Source of the DNA: Verrucomicrobiota bacterium
GTDB lineage: Bacteria > Verrucomicrobiota > Verrucomicrobiia > Chthoniobacterales > Terrimicrobiaceae
Reading direction: 5' to 3'
Assembly: GCA_026398255.1 (NCBI GenBank)
Contig: JAPLTG010000033.1
Location: forward strand, 62,001-126,000
DNA: 64,000 nt
Every line of letters begins with the position of its first letter. Positions within the stretch are counted from its first letter, which is position 1. Both the position numbers and the translations under genes were made by a program. Below the pieces are notes generated by a model. The model was given only the letters and a program-made list of their open reading frames with translations. It did no database searches and was not told the origin of the DNA. Positions 31,595-40,897 of this stretch are shown piece by piece.

Positions 31595-32539
31595 ATGGCC
31601 AGGATTCTCAAAACAACAACCACCCTCCTGCTCACCCTTGCCGCCTTCCTGCCCACCGCCCGCGCGCAGTTGCAAGTGGATATGAGCCTCAAGCGCTCCC
31701 TTTACCTCGCCTACGAACCGCTCATCGTGAATGTGACGATCCAAAACCTCAGCGGAAACTCCCTCAACCTCCGAGACACCGACGACATTCCGTGGTTCAG
31801 TTTCCAAATCGAAACCCTCGACGGTCGCCCCATCCCGCCTCGCAGCGTCAAGCATTCGAATCCCTCCCTGCTCCTGAAAGCCGGCGAAAAACTCTCCCGC
31901 CCGGTGAACCTCACCCCGCTCTACCCGATCAGCGAATATGGAGGCTACCGCATCCGCGCCACCATCCACAACTCCTCGCTCGGCCGATCCTTCTCCTCCG
32001 AGCCGATGAATATCGAAATCACCGAGGGGCGCTCTCTTTTTGAGAAAACCGTCGGCGTCCCTGCCAGCCAACCCGGCGGCGGCGGCACGCGCCAGATCAA
32101 TGTCCTCTCCCACCGACTCCCGAACAGCACCCAACTCTATATCCGAATCACGGACCCAAAAGCCGGCGTCATCAAATGCACCCACCGCCTCGGCCGTATC
32201 GTCTCCTACGGCACTCCCGACATCCTTCTGGACGGCTCGAACGAGATTCACATCCTTCAAAATGTCGCCCCCAAGGCCTTCCTCCACTCCCACATCGGCC
32301 TCAATGGCGAAATCCACGAGCGAAAAACCTATCAGCAAAACACGAAAGTCCCCGCTCTGATGCAGAGGCCTGATGGTCAGGTCGTCGTGATCGGTGCCCA
32401 AGCCATCGACACCGCCACCATCGCCGAGCGCGAACACACCACTCCCACGATCTCCGACCGCCCCGTTCCACTCCCTGGCGCCGATACCGACCAGACCCCC
32501 AAGGACGAAAATCGCCCTAAAAACCTCCTCTCTCGCTGA
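31595..32539 (+). CDS. Exported protein of unknown function, third gene of the pseudokinase module
   Basis: A 314-residue protein with a signal peptide (about 1-24, ending PTARAQ). The mature part has Ig-like beta segments (LYLAYEPLIVNVTIQNLSGN, then SLNLRDTDDIPWFSF), a Gly-rich spacer near 155 and a polar, Pro-rich tail without structure. No known enzyme motif is seen. It starts two bases after the multidomain gene, so it is probably cotranscribed and may be its periplasmic partner. Confidence 0.65.
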   Translation: MARILKTTTTLLLTLAAFLPTARAQLQVDMSLKRSLYLAYEPLIVNVTIQNLSGNSLNLRDTDDIPWFSFQIETLDGRPIPPRSVKHSNPSLLLKAGEKLSRPVNLTPLYPISEYGGYRIRATIHNSSLGRSFSSEPMNIEITEGRSLFEKTVGVPASQPGGGGTRQINVLSHRLPNSTQLYIRITDPKAGVIKCTHRLGRIVSYGTPDILLDGSNEIHILQNVAPKAFLHSHIGLNGEIHERKTYQQNTKVPALMQRPDGQVVVIGAQAIDTATIAEREHTTPTISDRPVPLPGADTDQTPKDENRPKNLLSR

Positions 32540-32634
32540 TCCCCTCGACTTTCCGCTTGCCCCGTCGCCCCTCAGCGACCAATCTCAAACATCCCGCAAC
32601 GCCGCTTCCCAAGCCGTTTCGCGGGTCACGCGAC

Positions 32635-32716
32635 GCTCGGGTGGCGAAATTGGCAGACGCGCCAGACTTAGGATCTGGTGGAGCAATCCATAGGGGTTCG
32701 AGTCCCCTCCCGAGCA
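32635..32716 (+). tRNA. tRNA-Leu (anticodon TAG)
   Basis: Class II tRNA: acceptor GCTCGGG/CCCGAGC, D-arm beginning TGGCGAAATTGGCAGACGC (typical of Leu), anticodon loop CTTAGGA (TAG), a long variable arm (TGGAGCAATCCA), T-arm GGGGTTCGAGTCCCC and discriminator A. CCA is not encoded. Confidence 0.95.
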
Positions 32717-32789
32717 CTCCCAGGCTGGAAAATCCCCGCCAGCCCGATGCTCCCACCCGAAACGCCCCAAAAAATCAGCCTTCGCGAGG

Positions 32790-32960
32790 GTCAAGGATTT
32801 TTCCCCCGAAAGTGAAAATTTTTACCCCCGAAATCTCATCTTTTTCCTTGTGACAAAATCGACCGGTTTCTAATCTGACGCCGCTGGCGAAAACAAAAAC
32901 CGACAGCATGTGAATAAGTTGTGAATAATTTGAAAATCATGGATTTGGTCGTGCGGTTCA
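32790..32960. other. Possible replication origin (oriC) or dnaA control region
   Basis: The 454-base gap between tRNA-Leu and dnaA holds no convincing gene. Two DnaA-box-like nonamers TGTGAATAA, one mismatch from TGTGGATAA, lie in tandem at 32909-32917 and 32920-32928, one helical turn apart. Just before are two AT-rich direct repeats, TTTTTCCCCCGAAA at 32798-32811 and TTTTTACCCCCGAAA at 32819-32833, which could form an unwinding element. Only two boxes were seen, so it may be a dnaA autoregulation site and not the origin. Confidence 0.45.
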
Positions 32961-33170
32961 CTCCTCCCTCCAAGGGGCAGTTGAAATCCACCACACATTC
33001 CATGCCTCCTAGCCGGATTGGTTTCTACAAAGGGTTAAACGGCTTGTTGGTAAATTTTTACAACTCAAACTCGACTGCAGCCCGATTTTTAAACTTGTTT
33101 CGGGTCCAACCACTCTCAATTCTAGCCACGTTCCAGCGCCAACAGGCCGGTCGCGGTGTATAAATCCATC

Positions 33171-34520
33171 ATGTCTCACTCCCCATCCAATCTTTGGCCT
33201 CAGATTTCCAAGCACATCCGCGAGCGCGTGAGCGCCGATGGTTTTGAGCGCTGGTTTTCGAATGTCACGATTGCCGCCGTCGATGGCGCAACGCTCCGCT
33301 TGGGCGTGCCCAATCCGATCCACCAGTTTTTTATCGAGAGCAACTACCTCCCGATCGTGCGGGAATCCGTCCTCCTCGTCGCCCCAACCATCGAAAAAGT
33401 CGAATTCCAGCCGAGCGAGGCAGAATCCCAGCCCGCCCCAGCCGCGCCCACCCGCAAAGCCAGCAAAGAACCGAAGGACAAATCGATGAAAATCGCCGTC
33501 GCCGGGATGAATCCGCGCAACACCTTTGAGAATTTCGTCGTGGGTCGTAACAACGAATTCGCCCACTCCGCCTCGCTCGCCGTCGGCAATTCCCCCGCCG
33601 TCACCTACAATCCCCTCTTTATCTACGGCGTGAGCGGCATTGGAAAAACCCACCTCCTCCAAGCGATCGGCCATCATGTTCAGGCCAACAACGCCTCCGC
33701 AAAGGTCGTTTACCTCTCGAGCGAGCAATTCACGAACGAGTTCATCGATGCCATCCAGCACGGCACGCTGGTGAAATTCCGCAAAAAATACCGCCAAGCC
33801 GATGTCCTGCTCATCGACGACATCCAATTCTTCGCCGGCAAGGAACGCTCCCAGGAGGAATTCTTCCACACCTTCAACGCGCTCCACGACGGCCACAAAC
33901 AGATCGTTCTCTCCAGCGACCGCCCGGCCAGCGAGATTGAAAAACTCGAGCAACGCCTCGTCTCCCGCTTCGAGTGGGGCATGACCGCCGAGATTCAACC
34001 ACCGGACACCGAAACGCGTATCGCCATCCTTCGCAGCAAGGCCGCGTCCTTGAATCTCCAGATCGAGCCTTGGATTATAGACTTCCTCGCCGACAAGATC
34101 CGCAACAATGTCCGCCGCCTCGAGGGCGCCCTCATGCGGGTGGCCTCCTACAAATCCCTCAGCGACCGCGAACTCACCCGCGAAGTCATCGAAAACCTCC
34201 TGCGCGACATTTTCCAAGAGCAAGCCCGCAAGGCCATCACGATCGATCAAATCCAGCGCCGCGTCGCCGAGCATTTCGATGTGCGCCTCGCCGACATGAC
34301 GAGCAAACGCCGCCCTGCGAATATCGCCTTCCCGCGACAGATCGCCATGTATCTCTCGCGCCAACACACCAATTCCTCCCTCATGGATATCGGCGATGCG
34401 TTCGGCGGCAAGGACCACGGCACCGTGATCCACGCCTGCAAACTCATCAAAAAACGGATGGAGGAGGACGAAAAAACCCGTCAGGTCGTCAGCCTTCTCG
34501 ATACCCAACTCCAGCGCTGA
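33171..34520 (+). CDS. dnaA: Chromosomal replication initiator DnaA
   Basis: AAA+ initiator that opens oriC. The 449 residues comprise an N-terminal helicase-interaction domain (LWPQISKHIRERVSADGFER), a short linker, the AAA+ domain with Walker A YGVSGIGKTHLLQA and Walker B LLIDDIQFFAGKERSQEEFF, and the DNA-binding domain with RPANIAFPRQIAMYLSR and FGGKDHGTVIHACKL (DHGTV in place of the common DHTTV). I start at the ATG at 33171; a GTG five codons upstream is in frame. dnaN and recF are not adjacent. Confidence 0.96.
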   Translation: MSHSPSNLWPQISKHIRERVSADGFERWFSNVTIAAVDGATLRLGVPNPIHQFFIESNYLPIVRESVLLVAPTIEKVEFQPSEAESQPAPAAPTRKASKEPKDKSMKIAVAGMNPRNTFENFVVGRNNEFAHSASLAVGNSPAVTYNPLFIYGVSGIGKTHLLQAIGHHVQANNASAKVVYLSSEQFTNEFIDAIQHGTLVKFRKKYRQADVLLIDDIQFFAGKERSQEEFFHTFNALHDGHKQIVLSSDRPASEIEKLEQRLVSRFEWGMTAEIQPPDTETRIAILRSKAASLNLQIEPWIIDFLADKIRNNVRRLEGALMRVASYKSLSDRELTREVIENLLRDIFQEQARKAITIDQIQRRVAEHFDVRLADMTSKRRPANIAFPRQIAMYLSRQHTNSSLMDIGDAFGGKDHGTVIHACKLIKKRMEEDEKTRQVVSLLDTQLQR

Positions 34521-34604
34521 TGGCGCGGAGCCCCGGCCCCGTAGCGGAACTTGGAACAAGTTTCGCCCTCGCAGACTTCCATCGCGGTTAGGGCAATCAG
34601 GGCG

Positions 34605-35144
34605 ATGGACATTGTTTATTTCGATCTCGAGACCCAGCGCACCGCGAACGATGTCGGCGGTTGGGACCGCAAGCACGAGATGGGAATGTCACTCGGCGTG
34701 ACCTACAGCACCCGCGACGGGGTTTATGAGATTTTCGGCGAGGAGCAGGCCGAGGCTTTGATTCGCCGCCTCCAGCGGGCGGACCTCGTCGTGGGCTTCA
34801 ACCACATCCGCTTCGATTACGATGTCCTGATGGCCTACACCGTCCTCGACCTCCGCGAAAACCTCCTCTCGTTCGACCTCCTTCTCGAAATCGAAAAAGC
34901 CGTCGGTCACCGTCTCAAACTCGAGGATATCGCCCAAGCGACCCTCGGCGTTGGAAAAACTGCGGACGGTCTCGACGCCATCAAATGGTGGCGCGAGGGC
35001 AAGCTCCTCGAGATTGCGAAATACTGCTGCTTCGATGTGAAGGTCACACGCCTCGTCCACGAATACGGCGTGAAAAACAAGGAAGTCCTCTACCGGGACC
35101 GAGTCGGCCGCATCCAGCGGGTCGCCGTGGATTGGCGCACATGA
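34605..35144 (+). CDS. RNase H-fold (YprB-like) predicted 3'-5' exonuclease
   Basis: A 179-residue protein with the DEDD exonuclease layout: DIVYFDLETQ with the first acidic pair at the N-terminus, VVGFNHIRFDYDVL around residue 65 with the middle Asp, and KYCCFDVKVTRLVHEYG near the C-terminus with the last Asp. It resembles the ribonuclease H-like YprB domain without helicase or zinc parts. The ATG at 34605 places the first motif right at the start. The stop overlaps the next gene as ATGA. Confidence 0.8.
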   Translation: MDIVYFDLETQRTANDVGGWDRKHEMGMSLGVTYSTRDGVYEIFGEEQAEALIRRLQRADLVVGFNHIRFDYDVLMAYTVLDLRENLLSFDLLLEIEKAVGHRLKLEDIAQATLGVGKTADGLDAIKWWREGKLLEIAKYCCFDVKVTRLVHEYGVKNKEVLYRDRVGRIQRVAVDWRT

Positions 35145-36409
35145 TCCAACCCCTCAAAGTCCCAAAAAACGCCTGGCACCTCTACTGGCTCGACCTCGAA
35201 GAGCCTTTGCCAAAAGGCAAGGACTGGTATCTCCCCACGCTGGTCGTGGTCTGCGACCGACAGGGCACCCCCGTCGCCCCCCCCGAGATCATGGAGGAGC
35301 TCGACCAAGGCCGCATCGAGAACATGCTCTATCGCATTTTTGAAAAGACCCCCCCGCCCGACCAATTGCTCGTTCCCCACGACGAAGAGTGGGACGAGGA
35401 ATCCTGGAAAGCCCTCTCCTCCGAGTCCAAAATCGAGATTCGCTTCCAACCCGCCGAGCGCAGCGCACCAGACGAATTGAAAGCCATGACCCAGGCCTTC
35501 GTCATGCACATCGGCCGTTCCGACAAGACCGGACCGAGCCCGGCCGAGATCGCCCACGGCTTGGTGCGAACCGCGCTTCGCCTTCTCTCAATGCGGAAAC
35601 GCCTCCAACTTCTCCAAGCCGCCCTCGCCCGTGATCCGGAGTGCTTCCCGGCCCGAATCGAACTCGCCGATGCCGAATTCGGCCAAGGCAACTGGAAATC
35701 CTGCGGCGAGGCCTACGATGAAATCATCCGGCGAGGAGAGTATCTCCGCAACGACCCCTCGACCGTTTGGTGGAAAGACGCCGAGACCCGCCCCTATCTT
35801 CGCGCGATCTACGGCAAGGCGATGACGGAATGGCACCTCTCCCGCTTCGCCGAGTCAGCCGAGCATTTGGAATATCTGCTGAAATGCAATCCTGCCGACA
35901 ACCAAGGCGTGCGCTTTCTCATCCCCATGCTCCATCTCCTCGCCGAGAAACCCCCGAAGGCCGCACGTTATTTCAAGAGCTACGAAAAAACCTACCCGAA
36001 TGATTTCAAGGAACCCTCGTTCCTCTTCGGCTGGGCGCTGAGCTGCTCACTCGACGGCCATGAACGCTCCGCTCGCAACAAATACATCGAGGGCATCCTC
36101 CGAAATATCTACATCGCCCCGATGCTTCTGGAGGTGGATGAACCCCCACGCTCCATCTGGCTCCCCACCGACCGCGCCGAGCCAAACTACGCCTCGGATT
36201 TTGTGCAAAGCTACGCCCTCCTCTGGGACCGCGAGCCCGGTGCCCTGCGGATTCTCCGTGAGGTCTGGCAGGAAATCCAACCCCGCGTCCGCGACCTCGT
36301 GCGCCTGCGCGAGAAAATGCAGGATTTCCAGGACCAGCACTACGATCCCGGCTTCAAGACGAAGTGGCAGGACCTCGTCGCCGAGGAGGAAAAACTCGCC
36401 ACGCCTTGA
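35141..36409 (+). CDS. TPR-containing cytosolic protein, unknown function
   Basis: A 422-residue protein with no signal or membrane helix. The first 150 residues are mixed alpha/beta (WHLYWLDLEEPLPKGKDWYL) and may form a DUF-type N-terminal domain. The rest has helical repeats with TPR character: LLQAALARDPECFPARIELA, then AESAEHLEYLLKCNPADNQG and a late helical part. No catalytic motif is recognised. It overlaps the exonuclease gene by four bases and the methyltransferase gene by about four, so the three are coupled in one transcript. Confidence 0.7.
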   Translation: MIQPLKVPKNAWHLYWLDLEEPLPKGKDWYLPTLVVVCDRQGTPVAPPEIMEELDQGRIENMLYRIFEKTPPPDQLLVPHDEEWDEESWKALSSESKIEIRFQPAERSAPDELKAMTQAFVMHIGRSDKTGPSPAEIAHGLVRTALRLLSMRKRLQLLQAALARDPECFPARIELADAEFGQGNWKSCGEAYDEIIRRGEYLRNDPSTVWWKDAETRPYLRAIYGKAMTEWHLSRFAESAEHLEYLLKCNPADNQGVRFLIPMLHLLAEKPPKAARYFKSYEKTYPNDFKEPSFLFGWALSCSLDGHERSARNKYIEGILRNIYIAPMLLEVDEPPRSIWLPTDRAEPNYASDFVQSYALLWDREPGALRILREVWQEIQPRVRDLVRLREKMQDFQDQHYDPGFKTKWQDLVAEEEKLATP

Positions 36410-37413
36410 GCCGCGCCACGGCACACCTTCTCGCGTTGCAGGAGGAATTGGGCGGCCCCCTCCCCTTCGAGCGCTTCATGCGCGAGGCCCTCTATCACCC
36501 GGAATTTGGCTACTACACAGCCCGAATCCGCGATGTCGGCTCTCGCGGTGATTTCTCCACTTTCGCCACGCTGGGAAATTCCCTCGCCCAATTCCTCGCC
36601 CGCTGGATCGTGGAAAACAAAGCCCGCGATGTCATCGAAGTCGGGCCAGGCAACGGCCAACTCGCTGCCCAAATCCTCGGAGAACTCGGCTGGTGGCGCC
36701 GCAGGTCAGTTCGCTACCACCTCGTCGATGTCGATGGCCCGCTCCACGCCGCCCAAGATCAACGCCTCCGAGGATTTCGAGTCCAACGCCATCCCGACCT
36801 CGCCTCCGCCCTGCGCGCCACTGGTGGACACGCCTGGATTTTTTCCAATGAACTCCCTGACGCCTTTCCCTGCCGTGTCTTTGAACTCAGGCCAGAAGGT
36901 TGGCTGGAACTCCACCTGAGGCTCGGCCCCGATGGAACTCGCGAACTTCTCCTTCCCGCCACCTTGCCCGAGTCCACCGCATTCAGCGGGGATTTTCGTC
37001 CCGGCCAGCGCGTAGAAATCCACGAAAGCTACCGGCACTGGCTTCGCGGTTGGGCGGCTCAATGGACCTCTGGCTCGATTCTCACGATCGACTACGGCGA
37101 CCCGATGCCCGCCCTCTACCACCGCCGCACCGCCGGCACCCTGCGTGGCTATGCCCACCACCAACGACTCACCGGCCACGAGATCTACCAAGCCCCCGGC
37201 CGCCTCGACCTCACCGCCGATGTGAATTTTTCCGACCTCGAAAAATGGGGGGAGGAATTGGGTTGGAAAACCACCCGCCACGCGACTCTCAACGAGTTTT
37301 TGCCCGCCACCACCGAACCCCAATTCCTCGAAGCCGCCAAAGCCTTCCGGGTTTTGGATCAATGTCCTTCAGCCGCTTTTGGATTGCCCCCCACGCGAAA
37401 AATCACAGGATAA
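36406..37413 (+). CDS. MidA/NDUFAF7-family SAM-dependent methyltransferase
   Basis: A 335-residue class I methyltransferase of the COG1565 family, whose mitochondrial member NDUFAF7 methylates an Arg of a complex I subunit. It has the N-terminal FERFMREALYHPEFGYY, the SAM loop VIEVGPGNGQLAAQIL, SNELPDAFP, the acidic LTIDYGD, and LTADVNFSDLEKWG near the end. The likely start is TTG at 36406 overlapping the previous stop. The bacterial substrate is unknown. Confidence 0.88.
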   Translation: MSRATAHLLALQEELGGPLPFERFMREALYHPEFGYYTARIRDVGSRGDFSTFATLGNSLAQFLARWIVENKARDVIEVGPGNGQLAAQILGELGWWRRRSVRYHLVDVDGPLHAAQDQRLRGFRVQRHPDLASALRATGGHAWIFSNELPDAFPCRVFELRPEGWLELHLRLGPDGTRELLLPATLPESTAFSGDFRPGQRVEIHESYRHWLRGWAAQWTSGSILTIDYGDPMPALYHRRTAGTLRGYAHHQRLTGHEIYQAPGRLDLTADVNFSDLEKWGEELGWKTTRHATLNEFLPATTEPQFLEAAKAFRVLDQCPSAAFGLPPTRKITG

Positions 37414-37422
37414 ACCACGCAC

Positions 37423-38067
37423 ATGCTTCGACCCCTGCTAGCCGCAGTTTTGTTTTCCACCTCCATCGCGTCGGCCCAGTTCTCCACGCCGGATGCTGAG
37501 GAGGCAAAGAACATCGCGGTCGAGCGGGTTCTCGCCGACTACGGAGCGCAGAAATACGACGAGGCGCTCGAGCGCTTGATGAATTTGAAAGATCGCCACC
37601 CGAGCGACCCGCTCATCCTCAATCTCATGGGCTCGGTCTACATCAAGAAGCTCAACTACCAGAAAGCGGAGAAGGCCTTTCGCCAAGCGCTCGACCTCGA
37701 GCCGGGCTTTTTCCCCGCCGCCTACAACCTCGGCGAACTTCTTTTCCTCCAGCAAAAATACCCACTCGCCCGCCAGTATTACGAAACCATGCGGGCCACC
37801 GACCACCGCCACGAACTCCTCCAATTCAAGGTCGCCCTCTGCGATATCATGTCCGGAGAGACTGAGCGCGCCACGAAGGTGATGAACACCATCAAATACC
37901 CCGGCGACTCCCCCGCTTGGTATTACGCCCATGCCGCCCTCGAGCACAAACAAGGCAACACCGCCAAGGCCCGCGAATACATCCGCGGCGCGAAGTTTGT
38001 CTATGGGCCGGAAAAAACCGCCCTCTTCGACGAAAGTTTTCAACTCATCGGCATCGAGACCGATTGA
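37423..38067 (+). CDS. Exported TPR protein
   Basis: A 214-residue protein with signal peptide (about 1-18, VLFSTSIASAQ) and TPR repeats in the mature part (YDEALERLMNLKDRHPSDPL, then YQKAEKAFRQALDLEPGFFP and LARQYYETM). It probably acts as a periplasmic scaffold; no partner can be read from sequence. It follows the methyltransferase by nine bases and precedes hldD by 16. Confidence 0.8.
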   Translation: MLRPLLAAVLFSTSIASAQFSTPDAEEAKNIAVERVLADYGAQKYDEALERLMNLKDRHPSDPLILNLMGSVYIKKLNYQKAEKAFRQALDLEPGFFPAAYNLGELLFLQQKYPLARQYYETMRATDHRHELLQFKVALCDIMSGETERATKVMNTIKYPGDSPAWYYAHAALEHKQGNTAKAREYIRGAKFVYGPEKTALFDESFQLIGIETD

Positions 38068-38083
38068 TTCCCGTTTTTTATTT

Positions 38084-39178
38084 ATGGCCGAACACAACCC
38101 ATCCTTCAAAGCCCCCTCTCGCCCGTTTCGCTCCGCCCTGCCTCGCAACCACGGAGAAAAAAAACTCAACCCGACCGATGCCCTCCTCCACTCGAAGGCC
38201 CGCGTGCTCGTCACCGGCGCGGGAGGTTTCATCGGCAGCGCCCTCGTCCATGCCCTCAACCAGCGAGGCATCGACCAAATCGTCGTCACCGACTGCCTCG
38301 GCGAGGATGAGAAATGGCGAAACCTCCTTCCGCTTTCCTTCGAGGACTATGTCCCGGGGCAGGAATTCCTCGATGGCATCGAGTCCGACCCCGACACTTT
38401 TGGACGCTTCGCCGCCGTGTTCCACCTCGGTGCGTGTTCCTCGACCACCGTCACGGACGCCGACTTCGTCCTGCGCAACAATTTCGCCTACACCAAATCG
38501 CTCTGCCGCTGGTCGCTCTTCTCAGGCGCGCGGTTCGTCTATGCCTCCTCCGCCGCGACCTACGGCGATGGCTCGGCTGGGATGGACGACAAATCCACCG
38601 ACCTCTCGCGATTTCGCCCGTTGAATCTCTACGGCTACTCGAAGCACCTCTTCGACCTCTACGCGATGCGCGAGGGGATCCTCGATGACATCGTTGGCAT
38701 CAAGTATTTCAATGTTTTCGGACCAAACGAATATCACAAGGGCGACATGCGCAGCCTCGTTTGCAAGGCGTTCGATGAAATCCAAAACACAGGACGCATC
38801 CGGCTTTTCAAAAGCTACAAACCCGAATACCCGGACGGCGGCCAGATGCGCGACTTCGTGTATGTGAAGGACGCCGTGGAAATGACCCTCCACCTCGCGG
38901 AAACCGAAACTGCCGGTGGCCTCTACAACATCGGCTCCGGCACGGCCCGCACTTGGATCGACCTCGCCAACGCCCTCTTCGCCGCCCTTGGCAAAAAGCC
39001 CGAGATCGAGTTTTTCGACATGCCCGAAAGCATCCGGCACCAGTATCAATATTACACCTGCGCTGATATCTCGAAGGTCCGCTCGACCGGCTACGAAAAA
39101 CCCGTCACTACGCTCGAGGACTCCGTCGCCGACTACGCCGTTAACTACCTCCTGCCGCGAAAACGCCTCGGAGAGTAG
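38084..39178 (+). CDS. hldD: ADP-L-glycero-D-manno-heptose 6-epimerase
   Basis: SDR-type epimerase giving ADP-L-glycero-beta-D-manno-heptose for the LPS inner core. The 364 residues have NADP-binding VTGAGGFIGSALVHAL, the acidic D-C-L-G loop, YASSAATYGDG with catalytic Ser, Tyr and Lys in NLYGYSKHLFD, and the family-specific KYFNVFGPNEYHKGDMRS. An N-terminal extension of about 45 residues precedes the Rossmann motif compared with the E. coli enzyme (about 310). hldE and gmhA are not adjacent. Confidence 0.9.
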   Translation: MAEHNPSFKAPSRPFRSALPRNHGEKKLNPTDALLHSKARVLVTGAGGFIGSALVHALNQRGIDQIVVTDCLGEDEKWRNLLPLSFEDYVPGQEFLDGIESDPDTFGRFAAVFHLGACSSTTVTDADFVLRNNFAYTKSLCRWSLFSGARFVYASSAATYGDGSAGMDDKSTDLSRFRPLNLYGYSKHLFDLYAMREGILDDIVGIKYFNVFGPNEYHKGDMRSLVCKAFDEIQNTGRIRLFKSYKPEYPDGGQMRDFVYVKDAVEMTLHLAETETAGGLYNIGSGTARTWIDLANALFAALGKKPEIEFFDMPESIRHQYQYYTCADISKVRSTGYEKPVTTLEDSVADYAVNYLLPRKRLGE

Positions 39179-39254
39179 CCCCACGCCAAATCCTCCCCGC
39201 TACGCCAGCCAGCACCGCCAAGTGGCATTGCCGTGCTTTACAATGCCCCCCCCG

Positions 39255-39282
39255 CCGGGTTGCCGAGTTTTCAGCGACCCGG
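39255..39282. terminator. Weak hairpin between convergent hldD and MFS genes
   Basis: CCGGGTTGC at 39255-39263 can pair with GCGACCCGG at 39274-39282 with one G-T pair, loop of ten. It lies where both convergent genes must end, but no T-run follows on either strand. Confidence 0.3.
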
Positions 39283-39290
39283 AATAGTCA

Positions 39291-40865
39291 TCAGTGACTG
39301 TCGGAGAGACTCACCGGTTTGTAGCCGCCACGGGAGCGGAACCAAAGGATGAGGCCGATGTAGCAGGCCAGCATGAAGGCTGGAAAGACGACGACTTTTG
39401 CCAGGGAGCCTTGTCGGGCGCTTTTGGCGATGCCGGCGATCTCGGTGGACTCGTTCTCGGGCAGTGCCTGGAGCTTGGTGCCGTCCAATGCTTGGTAGGT
39501 TCCGAAGAAATACGAGTCGGTTTTTGAAATGCCTTGGTAAACGCCGGGAGATTTCGTCTCGATGGCAGACTGAATCGAGCGTTCCTGCATTTCGCCGATG
39601 AGCGGTCCGCCGAGAATGCCAACGCTCAGCATGCCGATGCCGGCGATGGCGTTGAGGGTGAGCGCCCCGCCTTTGGGGGTTTGTTCGGCGACGACACCCA
39701 GCATGGTCGGCCAGAAGAAGGTCTTACCGACCCCGTAAATCGTGGCGGCCAAGAAAATGAAGGCGATACCCTGGGCCGAGGAAAGAAGCAGCAGACCGAC
39801 AGAGGCCAGAACGGCACAAACCGCCAGCAGGCCCAACGGGGTGAGCTTGTGAACGATCGGACCAGCAATGAAGCGGAGAACCATCATGATGCTCGAGGTG
39901 TAAACAAGCACCCAGAGGGGATTGGCTCCGACGGCGTGGAGGGGTTCCTCCATGATGCCCGTGATCGCTCCATCGGTGCCGAGCTCGGTCGTGGCGAGTG
40001 GCATCATGATGAGGCAGAGTAAGAGCAGGAGTGGGCGTCCAAGCGAGCGGCAGTATAAACCGTAAGCGGCAACGGCAACCCCGAGGAGAGTCCAAGTCAC
40101 GGCCTGCGGCCATCCGAAGACCATGCCAAGCTGCTTGAAAACGAGGAATCCGGCGAGGGCGGCTCCGAGGACGCCGAATTCGGCGAGCATTTCCCGGTAG
40201 GAGGCACCAGCGGCAACGCGCTCGTTCACCGGAAATTTCGCCCGGAAGAGCATGAGCATGTAAATCACGGCTGGAATGGCGATGAGGTAAACGAGGATGC
40301 GCCAATCGGCGGTCACATTCGCGCCGAGGAGGATCGAAATCATGCCGCCGACGACAAGGCCCGCCGGCCATCCGGCGTGGAGCATGTTCAGCCATTTTGT
40401 CTTGTCTCGGCTGAAGAGGGTGGCGACGACGGGATTGATGAATGCCTCCACGGTGCCATTGCCTAAGCCGAGCACGATCGAGCCCGCATAGAGCAAATTC
40501 CACGCAGAGGCTCGCGCGGCGGCGAGGGCGTCGCCTTCAAGAGCTGCGCCCGCCGGATGGAGGATGGCGTAGGCTTGGAGAGCCAGCACCGCGTAGATCG
40601 CGTAGCAGACAAAACTGAAGACCATCGCCGCCCGGTAGCCGATACGGTCGATGACGAGGCTGAAAAGGATGATCGAGATGGCGAACGGCCAGATGCCAGC
40701 ACCAAAGAGTTCTTGGGCTTTGACCGTGTCTAGGCCGAGCTCGGCAGGCCAGAGCGTGGGGTCATTGACGAGGAACGCCCGCGTGATAAAGGCGAACGAG
40801 GTGGTGACGAGGGCGATGAAGCACCCCCAGAAGAGTTGCTGGTTTTTATCAGGGCTTGAGCTCAT
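39291..40865 (-). CDS. MFS transporter, last gene of the sugar-oxidation operon
   Basis: A 524-residue integral membrane protein with about 12 helices in two halves and the inter-helix motif DRIGYRAAMVF after helix 2 typical of the major facilitator superfamily. A large polar loop of about 75 residues (MQERSIQSAIETKSPGVYQG onward) precedes the last helix. Similar transporters accompany Gfo/Idh genes in Planctomycetota and Verrucomicrobiota and are probably sugar or sugar-acid carriers; the substrate is not known. It follows the ThuA gene by 32 bases. Confidence 0.85.
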   Translation of the reverse strand: MSSSPDKNQQLFWGCFIALVTTSFAFITRAFLVNDPTLWPAELGLDTVKAQELFGAGIWPFAISIILFSLVIDRIGYRAAMVFSFVCYAIYAVLALQAYAILHPAGAALEGDALAAARASAWNLLYAGSIVLGLGNGTVEAFINPVVATLFSRDKTKWLNMLHAGWPAGLVVGGMISILLGANVTADWRILVYLIAIPAVIYMLMLFRAKFPVNERVAAGASYREMLAEFGVLGAALAGFLVFKQLGMVFGWPQAVTWTLLGVAVAAYGLYCRSLGRPLLLLLCLIMMPLATTELGTDGAITGIMEEPLHAVGANPLWVLVYTSSIMMVLRFIAGPIVHKLTPLGLLAVCAVLASVGLLLLSSAQGIAFIFLAATIYGVGKTFFWPTMLGVVAEQTPKGGALTLNAIAGIGMLSVGILGGPLIGEMQERSIQSAIETKSPGVYQGISKTDSYFFGTYQALDGTKLQALPENESTEIAGIAKSARQGSLAKVVVFPAFMLACYIGLILWFRSRGGYKPVSLSDSH

Positions 40866-40897
40866 GGCAGGATGATTCGAGGGCTTTGCGGCGGGGT

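Noticed and set aside
32921-33163. 80-residue frame between tRNA-Leu and dnaA
   Set aside because: It starts at a GTG inside the second DnaA-box-like site, has no ribosome site or domain, and lies in the probable control region.
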